This document shows positions 1 through 8,583 of a stretch of DNA of 64,000 nucleotides, one piece after another. Below the pieces are notes generated by a model, which saw only the letters and a program-made list of their open reading frames with translations, was not told where the DNA came from and did no database searches. Position 1 is the first letter of the stretch; each line of letters starts with the position of its first letter. The stretch spans positions 682,001 to 746,000 of the forward strand of contig OZ257145.1 in the NCBI GenBank assembly GCA_965279315.1, read 5' to 3'. The position numbers were made by a program, and so were the translations under genes. This stretch comes from JAPWJZ01 sp965279315 (GTDB lineage Bacteria > Pseudomonadota > Alphaproteobacteria > Micavibrionales > UBA2020).

Positions 1-24
1 ATAGTTCAGGCATTCTTCCCTAAA

Positions 25-68
25 ACGATTGAATGATTTTTCAATCGTCGCCCTTCCCCCGAAGGGCG
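25..68. promoter_or_regulatory. two adjacent hairpins upstream of trcR
   Basis: A perfect 9-bp inverted repeat (positions 25-33 with 40-48, 6-nt loop) is followed at once by a perfect 8-bp one (49-56 with 61-68, CCCC loop). Neither is followed by a T-run, so neither is a standard terminator for a + strand gene. They could form a structured leader for the gene at 181 or close an operon lying outside the window. The rest of 69-180 is rich in CGCG strings and holds no ORF that I trust. Confidence 0.4.
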
Positions 69-180
69 CGCGGGCGAGAAGTGTATCTTGCGCCAAAACG
101 CGCAGCGTTTTAACCGCGCATATTCGCGCGGAAAAATTAAACCCGCGCGCGGTGCGCGCAACTAAACAGGAGTTTTTTAA

Positions 181-882
181 ATGGCCTACCCCTTGATGCC
201 CAAAGCGACCGCCGCATGGCTGGTCGACAACACCGCCCTCACCTTTGACCAGATCGCCGAATTCTGCGGGCTGCACCCGCTGGAAGTCCAGGCGCTGGCG
301 GATGGCGAAGTGAATTCCGGCATCATGGGCACCAGCCCCCTCATGAACGGCGAACTGACTCAGGAAGAAATCGACCGCTGCGAAAAGAACACCAACGCCA
401 AGCTGAAAATGATGAAGAACGACCTGCCGAAGCCCCGCGCCCGTTCCAAAGGCCCGCGCTACACGCCCGTCACCAAGCGCGCGGAAAAGCCGAACGCGGT
501 TGCGTACCTGCTGAAGCAGTTCCCGATGCTGGCCGATGTGCAGATCGCGAAGCTGGTGGGTTCCACCAAGCCGACGGTCGATGCGATCCGCGGCAAGACC
601 CATCCGCAAAGCAGCAGCATGAAGCCCGTTGACCCGGTGTCGATCGGCCTCTGCACTGCGGAAGAGCTGGAGAAAGCCGTCCGCAAGGCGACCCGCCGCG
701 TGGAGCGTGAAGCAAAGGGCGGCGCACCCGCCCCCACCGTTTTCGGCAACCCGTTTGCCAAGAAAACCGCAGCGGCAGCCCCCGCTGACGCAGCCGACGA
801 AGATGACGAGGACGAAGAAGACCTCGACAACACCGAAGAAGCGGCCGAAGGCGCGGAGCTGCCCGAAACCGGCACGCATTGA
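181..882 (+). CDS. trcR: cell cycle transcriptional regulator TrcR (DUF1013 family)
   Basis: 233 aa. The N-terminus (MAYPLMPKATAAWLVDNTAL) and the following segment match the alphaproteobacterial DUF1013 family, named TrcR in annotation pipelines. Two helix-turn-helix-like stretches are visible, at about residues 20-42 (FDQIAEFCGLHPLEVQAL) and about 108-138 (around QIAKLVGSTKPTVDAI). The last 35 residues are a low-complexity acidic tail rich in D and E. The start is supported by CAGGAG 8 nt upstream of the ATG. A bidirectional terminator follows directly, so the gene is probably monocistronic. The family is linked to cell-cycle transcription in Caulobacter relatives; DNA binding here is inferred. 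Confidence 0.85.
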   Translation: MAYPLMPKATAAWLVDNTALTFDQIAEFCGLHPLEVQALADGEVNSGIMGTSPLMNGELTQEEIDRCEKNTNAKLKMMKNDLPKPRARSKGPRYTPVTKRAEKPNAVAYLLKQFPMLADVQIAKLVGSTKPTVDAIRGKTHPQSSSMKPVDPVSIGLCTAEELEKAVRKATRRVEREAKGGAPAPTVFGNPFAKKTAAAAPADAADEDDEDEEDLDNTEEAAEGAELPETGTH

Positions 883-903
883 TCGCTGAATATACAGACA
901 ATA

Positions 904-935
904 AAAAAAGGCGTCCGGTCCGGACGCCTTTTTTT
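904..935. terminator. bidirectional rho-independent terminator
   Basis: A near-perfect palindrome built on GGCGTCCGG/CCGGACGCC is flanked by seven A on the left and seven T on the right. It sits between the convergent genes ending at 882 (+) and 953 (-), so it can end transcription from both sides. Confidence 0.9.
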
Positions 936-952
936 ATGGCCGGCAGGAACGC

Positions 953-1120
953 CTAGCCTGTCGCACGAATGCGCTCGATTTCTTCTTTTACATGGAGTTT
1001 TTGTTCTTTCATGCGGCGGATCGAGAGTTCGTTGCGGGCTGAATGCGTCAGCTCTTTGTGGATTTTTTCATCGAGTTCGGCATGACGTTTCTTCAGTGCT
1101 TTCAGATGCGCTTCTACCAT
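953..1120 (-). CDS. YdcH/DUF465-family small protein
   Basis: A 55-aa ORF read on the minus strand, beginning MVEAHLKALKKRHAELDEKI and ending EEIERIRATG. It is a charged, continuously helical peptide with the pattern of DUF465 (YdcH): a lysine-rich first helix, a central His/Asn turn, then a K/E-rich second helix. An AAGGAG Shine-Dalgarno lies about 8 nt upstream of the ATG. Family members are short coiled-coil proteins of unknown function, common in Proteobacteria. It shares the convergent terminator with trcR. Confidence 0.8.
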   Translation of the reverse strand: MVEAHLKALKKRHAELDEKIHKELTHSARNELSIRRMKEQKLHVKEEIERIRATG

Positions 1121-1228
1121 ATCAATCACTCCTTCGTCAGTTTCAGTTCAATCACATATTCCAACGGTACAGGAATCATTTTAGCACCATTAAATTTATA
1201 AAAAATTAACGGGTATATGACGGGAATG

Positions 1229-1948
1229 TCAGGGAATTTTAGCCGCGATGAAATCGCGCAAAACCTGTGCGGTATCTATGGGCTTCTCGACCATCGGCGT
1301 ATGGCCGCAATCTTTCAATACGCTGAATGCGGCGCCCGGGATCAGCTTTGATAACGCCTCGGCATCGGACGTTTTCACCATCTTGTCCTGATCGCCTGAA
1401 ATCACCAGCGCGGGGATTTTCACCTGTTTTGCCAATGTTTCGCCATCGCTGAAATCATTGCAGGCCGCAAGGCCGATGCCGACCGCATGGGGGTTTGCGC
1501 CATGCATGACCGACGCCAGCACCGTGCGCACCGCGCCCACCTGCGGGTGGCCTGCATAGATACCCCATTTCACGATCATGCCGATCGCGTCATTCGGCGT
1601 ATCCACGGCGGTTTTCAACAGGTCGGCATTCACCGGCATTTTCGCGGCGGCGCCGACCAGCACAAGACCCTTCACCTGCGGCGCATCGCAGGCCGCGAGC
1701 GCCACCAGCGCGCCCATCGAATGCCCCAGCAGCACGACATCATCGGGGCCGTTTTCAAGGCGCGATTTGACCCATGCCGCCATCGCCGCGATATCGGCCA
1801 GCAGCCCCGCGCCCGATTTCACGTCATGCCCCGGAAAGGTCAGCGCGCGGAAAGAATGATCCAGCAGGTGCGGCGCCATGCCGCCGAAGACGGCGCCCGT
1901 CATTCCTGCGCCATGCAGCGCCACGATTGTTTTTCGGTTGTTGCCCAT
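1229..1948 (-). CDS. alpha/beta hydrolase
   Basis: 239 aa. An oxyanion-side LHGAGMTG stretch lies at residues 11-18, the nucleophile elbow is GHSMG with Ser77, an acidic residue lies in the GDQD segment, and the catalytic His is in the DCGHTPMVEKP segment. Together these give a complete Ser-Asp-His triad in the usual order. Length fits a single-domain esterase or lactonase-like hydrolase. There is no signal peptide, so it is probably cytoplasmic. The substrate cannot be inferred. It lies downstream of a minus-strand terminator, so it is probably transcribed from its own promoter. Confidence 0.8.
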   Translation of the reverse strand: MGNNRKTIVALHGAGMTGAVFGGMAPHLLDHSFRALTFPGHDVKSGAGLLADIAAMAAWVKSRLENGPDDVVLLGHSMGALVALAACDAPQVKGLVLVGAAAKMPVNADLLKTAVDTPNDAIGMIVKWGIYAGHPQVGAVRTVLASVMHGANPHAVGIGLAACNDFSDGETLAKQVKIPALVISGDQDKMVKTSDAEALSKLIPGAAFSVLKDCGHTPMVEKPIDTAQVLRDFIAAKIP

Positions 1949-1974
1949 GGCGTTGATTATAAGCCGAACGGCAC

Positions 1975-2004
1975 AAAAAAAAACCGCCCTCTTGAGAAGG
2001 GCGG
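1975..2004 (-). terminator. rho-independent terminator, minus strand
   Basis: On the minus strand CCGCCCT, a 7-nt loop and AGGGCGG are followed by nine T. It lies downstream of the transporter gene that ends at 2194, which it probably terminates, and upstream of the hydrolase gene. Confidence 0.85.
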
Positions 2005-2193
2005 GGTGAAGACGTCACGAGGAGGCACAGATGAAGGTCAAAATTCCGTGGAACCAGTCTTGTTCCTAGTTCCAGAATAGCGCGCTACGGTTAAAGACAG
2101 GTTAACGCCTCCAAGGGCATGTTTAATGCTTGGGTAACTATAGGATATGCGTATGTAAATATTGAGGAATACGATGTTAAGAACGACTCTTAA
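2005..2193. other. intergenic stretch with short palindromes and tiny ORFs
   Basis: No credible gene. On the + strand there is a 12-codon ORF (2031-2069) preceded by GAGGAGG, and a 7-codon ORF near 2174 whose codons form part of an inverted repeat (TTAAGA, 5 nt, TCTTAA). Another small palindrome, TAGCGCGCTA, lies near 2080. If transcribed on the minus strand this is the 3' region of the transporter mRNA, ahead of its terminator. Confidence 0.35.
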
Positions 2194-3900
2194 CTAGGAT
2201 TTTTTCTCGGGCGCGGGCTTCTTTGCGCGCGGTTTTGTGGTGCGCAGCCGAGTCGTTTTCAGCTCGTTCGCCTCCTCCAGAATCGGATAGGCGATCAGGG
2301 AAACGTAGGAGTTGATCCGGCGCAGGTCGCGCAGGATGTCGAGGTGCAGCGAACTGGTCGCAATCGTTTCGGCAACGCCCTGCGACAGGCGCTTGAAATG
2401 GCTTTCGGCCGCCATCATTTCCTGGTTGCGGAGCACCACTTTTTCTTCGAACAGTTTGCGCGCCATTTTCACGTCGCCGGTCATGAACACGTTCTGCGCG
2501 AGGTTCATATTATCCATGACGCGGTGGTGCAGGTCGGAGATTTCGGCGAAGCCCTGGCGCGAGAAGTTATCCTGGTTGCGGATTTTCTTCGACGCCATCT
2601 CCATCAGGTTCTTGTCGATGATGTCGCCGATATGCTCGAGGTTGGTCGAGAAGGTCAAAATCTGCATGTAGCGTTTTGATTCATGCTTGTCGAGCGGATG
2701 CGACGACAGGCGAGCGAGGTAGTTCTTGATCGCTTCGTACAGGCTGTCGACGATCGCTTCCTGGTCGCGGATGCCCTGCACAAGGTGCGTGTTGTTGGTG
2801 CGGAAGGCCTCCAGCGTGTCGCGCATCATGCGCTGCACGACATCCGATACGCGCAAGGTTTCGCGGGCAACGCAGGCGAGCGCGGCGGGCGGCGTGGTGA
2901 AGGCGGTGGGGTCAAGGTAACGGGGCAGGCTTTCGTCTTCTTCCCGCGCGCGGTCGGGCAGGATGATTTCCGACAGTTTCGTCATCGGACCGATAAAGGG
3001 CAGGAAGCCCAGCGCCACCACGATGTTGAAGAAGGTGTGGAAGTTGACCAGCTGGCGCGCGGGGTCGGGGTCGAGATGCGCGATGAAGGGAGCCACGATC
3101 GTCGCCATGAAGGGCAGGAAAATGATCGCGCCCATGCCGCGCATCATCAGGTTGCCAAGCGGCACGCGCCGCCCCGCCGGGATATCGCGGAGCGTCATGA
3201 TGACGGGCGCAATCGCGCCGCCGATATTCGCGCCAAGGACGAGGATGAGGCCAAGGCCGACGGGAATGACGCCCGCCTGCACGAAGGACATGAACAACAG
3301 CACGGTGCCAAGGCTGGAATGGACGAGCCAGGTGAACAGTGCGGCGATCACAATCGCGAGGATCGGCTGCGTCGCGAGCGGCTCGATCAGGACCTTCAGC
3401 CCCTCTTCCTGCCCGATCGGCGAGGCCACGTCGCGGATGATGCCGAGCGAGATAAAGATAAGGGCGAGGCCGACCAGCGCGCGGCCGATATGCTTGTAAT
3501 GCGATTCATCCCAGACCTTGGTAATGATGTAGCCCGCAAACAGCAGCAACGGCACCAGCCATTTGATGTCGAAGGAGATGATCTGCGCCGCCAGCGTCGT
3601 GCCGACATCCGCGCCCAGCATCACGGCAATCGCCGAAGTGATGGTGATGACGTTGCGGGCGGCAAAAGACGACACGATCATGCTGGCCGCGGTCGAGGAT
3701 TGCAGCAGCGTCGCCACAAGGATGCCGGTGCCGAAAGCCTTGAAACGGTTGGAGGTGGAATTCGAGATAATACGGCGCAGCGTCGTGCCAAAGGCGCGGT
3801 TCAGCCCCGTCGAGACCATCCCCACGCCCCACAGCAGGAGGCAGACGCCCCCGATGATGTGCAATATGATATGTGACGCGTCGATGGCCGGTTGCTCCAA
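2194..3900 (-). CDS. Na+/Pi cotransporter family protein with C-terminal PhoU-like domain
   Basis: 568 aa. The N-terminal ~310 residues are hydrophobic, with two similar halves typical of the NptA/PNaS family, including the QSSTAAS segment near residue 66 and GANIGG near 224. After residue ~340 a soluble helical region resembles PhoU. The protein ends in a Lys/Pro/Ala-rich tail (TKPRAKKPAPEKKS). It should be an inner-membrane sodium-coupled phosphate transporter with a regulatory cytoplasmic domain. The apparent start is TTG at 3898-3900 with no clear Shine-Dalgarno, so the exact N-terminus is uncertain. It is not linked to a pho regulon here. Confidence 0.85.
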   Translation of the reverse strand: MEQPAIDASHIILHIIGGVCLLLWGVGMVSTGLNRAFGTTLRRIISNSTSNRFKAFGTGILVATLLQSSTAASMIVSSFAARNVITITSAIAVMLGADVGTTLAAQIISFDIKWLVPLLLFAGYIITKVWDESHYKHIGRALVGLALIFISLGIIRDVASPIGQEEGLKVLIEPLATQPILAIVIAALFTWLVHSSLGTVLLFMSFVQAGVIPVGLGLILVLGANIGGAIAPVIMTLRDIPAGRRVPLGNLMMRGMGAIIFLPFMATIVAPFIAHLDPDPARQLVNFHTFFNIVVALGFLPFIGPMTKLSEIILPDRAREEDESLPRYLDPTAFTTPPAALACVARETLRVSDVVQRMMRDTLEAFRTNNTHLVQGIRDQEAIVDSLYEAIKNYLARLSSHPLDKHESKRYMQILTFSTNLEHIGDIIDKNLMEMASKKIRNQDNFSRQGFAEISDLHHRVMDNMNLAQNVFMTGDVKMARKLFEEKVVLRNQEMMAAESHFKRLSQGVAETIATSSLHLDILRDLRRINSYVSLIAYPILEEANELKTTRLRTTKPRAKKPAPEKKS

Positions 3901-3979
3901 AGTAATAAAATCGCTGCCGGAAAAGTCCCGGTTTTTGCCTTACACACCCAGCCGCCAATATTTTGGTCAGCCGCGTTTC

Positions 3980-4738
3980 TTAGTGGATATTCGCCCAGAG
4001 CTTGCGCTTGGCCGCGACCATGATGCCGCAGAAGGCGAGCATGAAGATCATGACCTTGATGCCCATGCCCTTGCGCTGCTCCATATGCGGCTCCGACGCC
4101 CATGCCAGGAACTGCGTCACGTCGCGCGCTTCCTGTTCCAGCGTGTTGGCCGTGCCGTCGGTATAGGCGACCTGGCCTTCATTGAGCGGTTTTGCCATCG
4201 CAATCTGGTGGCCGGCGAAATATTTGTTGTAGTTGAGGCCGGGCATCAGGTCGAACCCTGCCGGTTTTTCTTCGTAACCCGTCAGGATGCCGTAAATGTA
4301 ATCATCGCCGTGTTCGCGCGCCTTTGACAGCAGCGACATGTCCGGCGGCAACGCGCCGCCGTTTGCCGCGCGCGCGGCCTTGTCGTTCGGGAAGGGCGAG
4401 CGGAAACGGTCCGCGGGGCGCGCGGGGCGGTCGAACATCTCGCCGTCATCATTCGGGCCGTCGCTGATCGTGTTTTCGGCCGCGACCGTCTTGACCTGGT
4501 CAGGGGTGTAGCCCAGTTGCGTCAGGTCGCGGTAGGACAGCAGCTTCATCGAATGGCAGGCCGAGCAGACTTCCTTGTAAACCTGGAAGCCGCGCTGCAG
4601 CGCCGCCTTGTCGTACATGCCGAACGCGCCCTGATGCGGCCATTTCTGGTGCGGGGGTTCTGCGCCTTCGTTCGCAAGCGCGGGGACGCTGGCGGAAATC
4701 ACCGCCGCGACAGCCAGCATGGAGAGGGTTTTTTTCAT
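3980..4738 (-). CDS. petC: cytochrome c1 of the cytochrome bc1 complex
   Basis: 252 aa. It begins with a cleavable signal peptide (MKKTLSMLAVAAVISASVPA, cut after ALA near 22). It carries the heme-binding CSACHS motif near residue 56, a later Met in the DLMPGLNYN segment as a candidate sixth ligand, and a C-terminal membrane anchor before RKLWANIH. The open frame runs further upstream into petB, but the start at 4738 has the signal peptide and a GCGGAG ribosome site. It is the last gene of the petABC operon, 17 nt after petB. It accepts electrons from the Rieske protein in the periplasm. Confidence 0.95.
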   Translation of the reverse strand: MKKTLSMLAVAAVISASVPALANEGAEPPHQKWPHQGAFGMYDKAALQRGFQVYKEVCSACHSMKLLSYRDLTQLGYTPDQVKTVAAENTISDGPNDDGEMFDRPARPADRFRSPFPNDKAARAANGGALPPDMSLLSKAREHGDDYIYGILTGYEEKPAGFDLMPGLNYNKYFAGHQIAMAKPLNEGQVAYTDGTANTLEQEARDVTQFLAWASEPHMEQRKGMGIKVMIFMLAFCGIMVAAKRKLWANIH

Positions 4739-4755
4739 TTTTATATTCTCCGCTT

Positions 4756-6030
4756 TCAATGCTTCTTGCAGCAGCCGGGATCGGCGCTGATGGAGGCCGG
4801 CACGGGCAGGTTCTTTTCCTTGAACGACAGCACGGGCAGGATCACGAGGAACAGCACGAAGTAATAGACGGTGCCGAGCTGGCCCATGATGAGGGGCAGG
4901 CCTTCGGGCGGTTTCGCGCCCGAATACATCAGGACGAAGAAGTCGATGAACAGAAGCCAGATGCACCATTTGAAGACAGGGCGGAAACGGCCCGACTTCA
5001 CGGGGTTGCGGTCAAGCCATGGCAGGAACACCAAAAGGATGATCGAGCCGAACATCGCCATCACGCCCTGCAGTTTCGCGGGCAGCAGGACGATCGTCGT
5101 GAACGGCACGGTGATGTCCATCGTGAAGGCGCGCAGGATGGCATAGAACGGCAGGAAGTACCATTCCGGCACGATATGCGCGGGCGTCTGCATCGGGTCG
5201 AACTTGCGGAAGTGGTCGACCTCGGTCAGGGCGAGCGGATAGAAGAACACCACGCCCAGGAAGATGGTGAGGAAGAACACCAGCGCGACCGAATCCTTTG
5301 TGCTGACATAAGGCGCGAAGGGCACGGTGTCGGCAGGGGTTTGCGGCTCGACGCCGGTCGGGTTGTTGGAGCCCGTCACATGCAGCGCCCAGACGTGGAT
5401 GAACACGACGCCAAGGATGACGAAGGGCAGCAGGAAGTGCAGCGCATAGAAACGGTTCAGCGTCGGGTTATCGACCGAGAAGCCGCCCCAGAGCCAGGTG
5501 ACCAGGCCATCACCGACCAGCGGGATGGCGGAGAACATCGAGGTAATGACGGTCACGCCCCAGCCCGACATCTGCGACCACGGCAGTGCATAGCCCATGA
5601 ACGCGGTTGCCATCATCAGGAGCAGGATCACGACGCCGAACATCCACAGCAGTTCGCGCGGTTTTTTGTACGAGCCGTAGAAAAGGCCGCGCGCGATGTG
5701 GATATAGACCGCGATGAAGAAGAACGACGCGCCGTTCATATGGATGTAGCGGAGCAGCCAGCCGAAATTCACGTCGCGCATCGTGCGCTCGACGGAATCA
5801 AACGCCAGCGTGGTATGCGGGGTGTAGTTCATCGCCATCATGATGCCGGTCAGGATCATGATGCCCAGCATCGTCATCGCGATGCCGCCGAAGCTCCAGA
5901 GGTAGTTCACGTTGCGGGGCATCGGGAACACGCCGTATTCCTTGATGAGCATCGTGAAGATGGGCAGGCGGCTGTCAATCCAGTTGACGACCGGGTTGCT
6001 GAAATTCTTGTTCTCGCCGAAATGGGCCAT
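4756..6030 (-). CDS. petB: cytochrome b of the cytochrome bc1 complex
   Basis: 424 aa, multi-pass inner-membrane protein. Heme-ligand His pairs lie in the segments LLRYIHMNGASFFFIAVYIH and YALHFLLPFVILGVVFIHVW. The quinol-site signature PEWYF is present. The usual PWGQM motif reads PWSQM here, a small variation. The C-terminus ends in CCKKH. The gene lies between the Rieske gene (17-nt gap) and cytochrome c1 (17-nt gap), the standard alphaproteobacterial order. Confidence 0.96.
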   Translation of the reverse strand: MAHFGENKNFSNPVVNWIDSRLPIFTMLIKEYGVFPMPRNVNYLWSFGGIAMTMLGIMILTGIMMAMNYTPHTTLAFDSVERTMRDVNFGWLLRYIHMNGASFFFIAVYIHIARGLFYGSYKKPRELLWMFGVVILLLMMATAFMGYALPWSQMSGWGVTVITSMFSAIPLVGDGLVTWLWGGFSVDNPTLNRFYALHFLLPFVILGVVFIHVWALHVTGSNNPTGVEPQTPADTVPFAPYVSTKDSVALVFFLTIFLGVVFFYPLALTEVDHFRKFDPMQTPAHIVPEWYFLPFYAILRAFTMDITVPFTTIVLLPAKLQGVMAMFGSIILLVFLPWLDRNPVKSGRFRPVFKWCIWLLFIDFFVLMYSGAKPPEGLPLIMGQLGTVYYFVLFLVILPVLSFKEKNLPVPASISADPGCCKKH

Positions 6031-6047
6031 TTTTGTTGTCCTTGTTC

Positions 6048-6584
6048 TTAGCCGATGCGGAGCAGGGTGTCGGTCACGAAAGTGTAGGCCGGCACAGCGA
6101 GGTTTTTCGGCGCCGGGCCCTTGCGCACGCGACCCGATTTATCGTAGTGCGAACCGTGGCAGGGGCAGAACCAGCCGCCGAAATCGCCTTTGGGCTGGCC
6201 CATTTTCGATCCCATCGGGATGCAGCCCAGATGCGTGCAGACGCCGACCAGCACCAGCCATTCGTCATGGCCTTTTTGCACGCGGTCTTCATCCGATTGC
6301 GGGTCGCGTAAGCTGTGCCAGTCTTCGGTGCGGATTTCCGTCACTTCTGCCATGGGGCGGCGGTGGATGAACACCGGCTTGCCGCGCCAGACAGCCATGA
6401 TGGTCTGCCCTGCTTCGATCTTGCTGATATCCACCTCGGTCGAGGCCATCGCCAGCGTATCGGCAGCGGGGTTCATGCTGTCGACCAGCGGCCAGACAGA
6501 TGTGCCCGCGCCAACAGCCGCCATCGCGCCCGCGGTGAGATACAAGAATTCACGACGATTTGCGCCGTCTTTGGTCGAGTCCAT
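6048..6584 (-). CDS. petA: ubiquinol-cytochrome c reductase iron-sulfur (Rieske) subunit
   Basis: 178 aa. A twin-arginine-like leader (NRREFLYLTAGAMAAVGAG) doubles as the membrane anchor. The 2Fe-2S cluster motifs CTHLGC and CPCHGSHY are intact with typical spacing. Length is normal for the family. AAGGAAG precedes the ATG by about 8 nt. First gene of the petABC operon; the 200 nt upstream (6585-6784) should hold its promoter and contain a CAGGGA/TCCCTG inverted repeat at 6658-6693. Confidence 0.96.
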   Translation of the reverse strand: MDSTKDGANRREFLYLTAGAMAAVGAGTSVWPLVDSMNPAADTLAMASTEVDISKIEAGQTIMAVWRGKPVFIHRRPMAEVTEIRTEDWHSLRDPQSDEDRVQKGHDEWLVLVGVCTHLGCIPMGSKMGQPKGDFGGWFCPCHGSHYDKSGRVRKGPAPKNLAVPAYTFVTDTLLRIG

Positions 6585-6784
6585 TGTTTTTCTTCCTTTT
6601 TACAGGACTTTCGGGGGTCCGCCGTTGCAATCGGAACAGCGGTTTTAAAATCGATCACAGGGAACGGGCACGAAGACTCCGTACGGGTCCCTGTATCCGA
6701 ATGATATTACTGATTTTCAGGCGAAATAAAAGCTCCGCGCATGAAAATTTCACATAGCTTACAGGGCTGATGATTTTCATAACG

Positions 6785-7510
6785 TCAGAAAAAGTACATC
6801 GCCTGCAGGATGAGGAGCTGGATGACATAAATTTGCAGCGTATTATGTCCAATAAAGCGGCAGGCGCGGGCCACGGGGTCGGGATTTTTCCGCCGGATGC
6901 TTTCCAGCAGCAGGTCGCGGAAATGATACATCATATAGGCGGTGGCGACCGTCGTCACAATCACGACCGTCCATTGCGCGGGATTGAACGGGAAGATCGT
7001 GGCGCAGAACCCGAGATACAGCACAGTCACGAAGGCGAAATAAAACCGGATATCGACCACCGCCGCCGCGCGGTCGCGGTTCTTGAGCAGCCATCCGGCC
7101 AGCGCGATGATCGCGGCCATCGTGCCGTATTCGGTCACTTCGTCGGTCACGGGGATCAGCGCGAACAGTGCGGCATTGATGACCCAGAAACGGAATTTGT
7201 CGCGCACCGCAATTTCCGCCAGCGGGTCGATGACCATGCGGATGAAAATGATCGTGGCGACCGCCGACAGCGGCAGCGGCCCGATGCCGGTGATCGCGCC
7301 CACCACCGCAAGCCCGATCGCCGCCTGCCACATCCACATATCCGATTTGCGGCCCGCGTTGTAGCCGGTCGGGATGAACCAGACCAGCGCGAACATGCGG
7401 AACACGCGGAACCACAGGTTATCGTCATATAAATACAGGCCCACATGGTCGATCAGGAACGCCGCCACGGCGGCGGCGTAAAGTTCGTATGATGCGATCC
7501 TGTATTTCAT
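6785..7510 (-). CDS. TraX-family membrane protein
   Basis: 241 aa with about seven hydrophobic segments. The N-terminal pattern, LIDHVGLYLYDD then FRVFRMFALVWFIPTGYNAGR, follows the TraX family, in which an early DH pair is followed by an arginine-containing second helix. TraX of the F plasmid acetylates pilin, but chromosomal relatives are mostly uncharacterised and may modify other substrates. No conjugation genes lie nearby. Family assignment is moderate and function is unknown. It is divergent from trmL. Confidence 0.55.
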   Translation of the reverse strand: MKYRIASYELYAAAVAAFLIDHVGLYLYDDNLWFRVFRMFALVWFIPTGYNAGRKSDMWMWQAAIGLAVVGAITGIGPLPLSAVATIIFIRMVIDPLAEIAVRDKFRFWVINAALFALIPVTDEVTEYGTMAAIIALAGWLLKNRDRAAAVVDIRFYFAFVTVLYLGFCATIFPFNPAQWTVVIVTTVATAYMMYHFRDLLLESIRRKNPDPVARACRFIGHNTLQIYVIQLLILQAMYFF

Positions 7511-7553
7511 GGTTCTCTTCCGTTATCTTCGACTATGGCACTAAACAATCACG

Positions 7554-8030
7554 GTGACAAACCCCATGCGTCTTGCCTTGTACCAGCCCGATATCCCGCA
7601 GAACACCGGCACGCTGATGCGGCTGTGTGCCTGCCTTGGCGTCGCGATGGACATCATCGAGCCTTGCGGATTTTTATTGTCGGACAAGAACCTGAAACGC
7701 GCGGGCATGGATTATATCGAACACCTCGACATGACACGCCACATGAACTGGGAAAGTTTTAAGGCCACCCATGCGGGAAAACGCATTGTGCTGCTGACGA
7801 CGAAAACGGACCAGTCCTTCATCGATTTCAAGTTTTCACCCGATGATATTTTGCTGGCGGGCCGCGAAAGCGCAGGCGTGCCGGAAGACGTCCACAACGA
7901 GTGCTCCGCCCGTATCACCATCCCGATGGCGGCGGGCGTGCGGTCGCTGAACGTGGCGGTGGCCAGTTCAATGGTGCTGTCGGAGGGGTTGCGGCAGATA
8001 AGCGGCTTCCCCGCGAACGGACATAAATAA
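7554..8030 (+). CDS. trmL: tRNA (cytidine/uridine(34)-2'-O)-methyltransferase TrmL
   Basis: 158 aa SPOUT methyltransferase. It begins LALYQPDIPQNTGTLMRLCA, the TrmL signature. Trefoil-knot motifs follow: LLAGRESAGVPEDVH near 105 and IPMAAGVRSLNVAVASSMVL near 125. It methylates the wobble ribose of tRNA-Leu in the family. The frame opens with GTG at 7554; ATG at 7566 is a plausible alternative and neither has a strong ribosome site. The last codons share sequence with the tandem repeat that follows, so the repeat array may have supplied the C-terminal residues. Confidence 0.92.
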   Translation: MTNPMRLALYQPDIPQNTGTLMRLCACLGVAMDIIEPCGFLLSDKNLKRAGMDYIEHLDMTRHMNWESFKATHAGKRIVLLTTKTDQSFIDFKFSPDDILLAGRESAGVPEDVHNECSARITIPMAAGVRSLNVAVASSMVLSEGLRQISGFPANGHK

Positions 8031-8488
8031 ACGCGAACAGGAAGTTTTTAAACGCGAAGGCCCGAAGATCCGAAGAAAGAAGCGCCGCAGGCTTCTCTCC
8101 CCTTCTCCGGACCTCCGAGTCTCCGCGTTAAAATTCTCCCTGCCTGCGGCGCGTACGCGGGCAGACAGGTTTTTTTCTGCGAACGGACGCCAAAAAACTC
8201 TCATAGGAAAGTTTTTTTAACGCGAAGCCCCGAATATCCGAAGAAAGAAGCGCCGCAGGCTTCTCTCCCCTTCTCCGGACCTCCGAGTCTCCGCGTTAAA
8301 ATTCTCCCTGCCTGCGGCGCGTACGCGGGCAGACAGGTTTTTTTCTGCGAACGGACACCAAAAAACTCTCATAGGAAAGTTTTTTTAACGCGAAGCCCCG
8401 AATATCCGAAGAAAGAAGCGCCGCAGGCATTTCCCCCCTTCTTCGGATCTTCGGGCCTTCGCGTTAAAACTCTCCCTGCCTGCGGCGC
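8013..8488. repeat. tandem array of a 168-bp element with internal long inverted repeats
   Basis: Three copies start their AACGCGAAG core at 8051, 8219 and 8387, exactly 168 bp apart. Copies 1 and 2 are nearly identical; copy 3 is cut short near 8488. Each core contains an inverted repeat with arms of about 28 nt (copy 3: 8387-8414 with 8439-8466, two mismatches). The first arm of copy 1 is the exact complement of the second arm of copy 3. A GCGAACGGAC string recurs about 40 nt before each core, including inside the end of trmL at 8013. No credible ORF lies in the array. Between the array and hemF (8489-8583) I see only the hemF ribosome site. Confidence 0.9.
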
Positions 8489-8583
8489 ATTCCCGTCCAT
8501 TCGTGGCGGAAACTTGACTTTCATCAATTGCAAAACACGATGAAAACAGGCTTAATGCGGGCAGAAAAGGAATCGCCGCAGCC

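Noticed and set aside
2031..2069. 12-codon ORF after GAGGAGG
   Set aside because: It has a good ribosome site, but no downstream + strand gene to act as a leader for, and no attenuator-like T-run.
2683..3876. Long + strand open frame, antisense to the Na/Pi transporter
   Set aside because: Its composition (very rich in Arg, His, Asp, Gln) is that of a GC-rich antisense shadow, and the minus-strand frame encodes a recognisable family.
4739..4969. Upstream extension of cytochrome c1
   Set aside because: The extension overlaps petB and would remove the signal peptide from the N-terminus; a ribosome site supports 4738.
4759..6051. Long + strand open frame opposite petB
   Set aside because: A shadow of cytochrome b; no ribosome site or family signal.
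8013..8488. CRISPR array
   Set aside because: The units are 168 bp and nearly identical throughout, with no short repeats separated by variable spacers and no cas genes.
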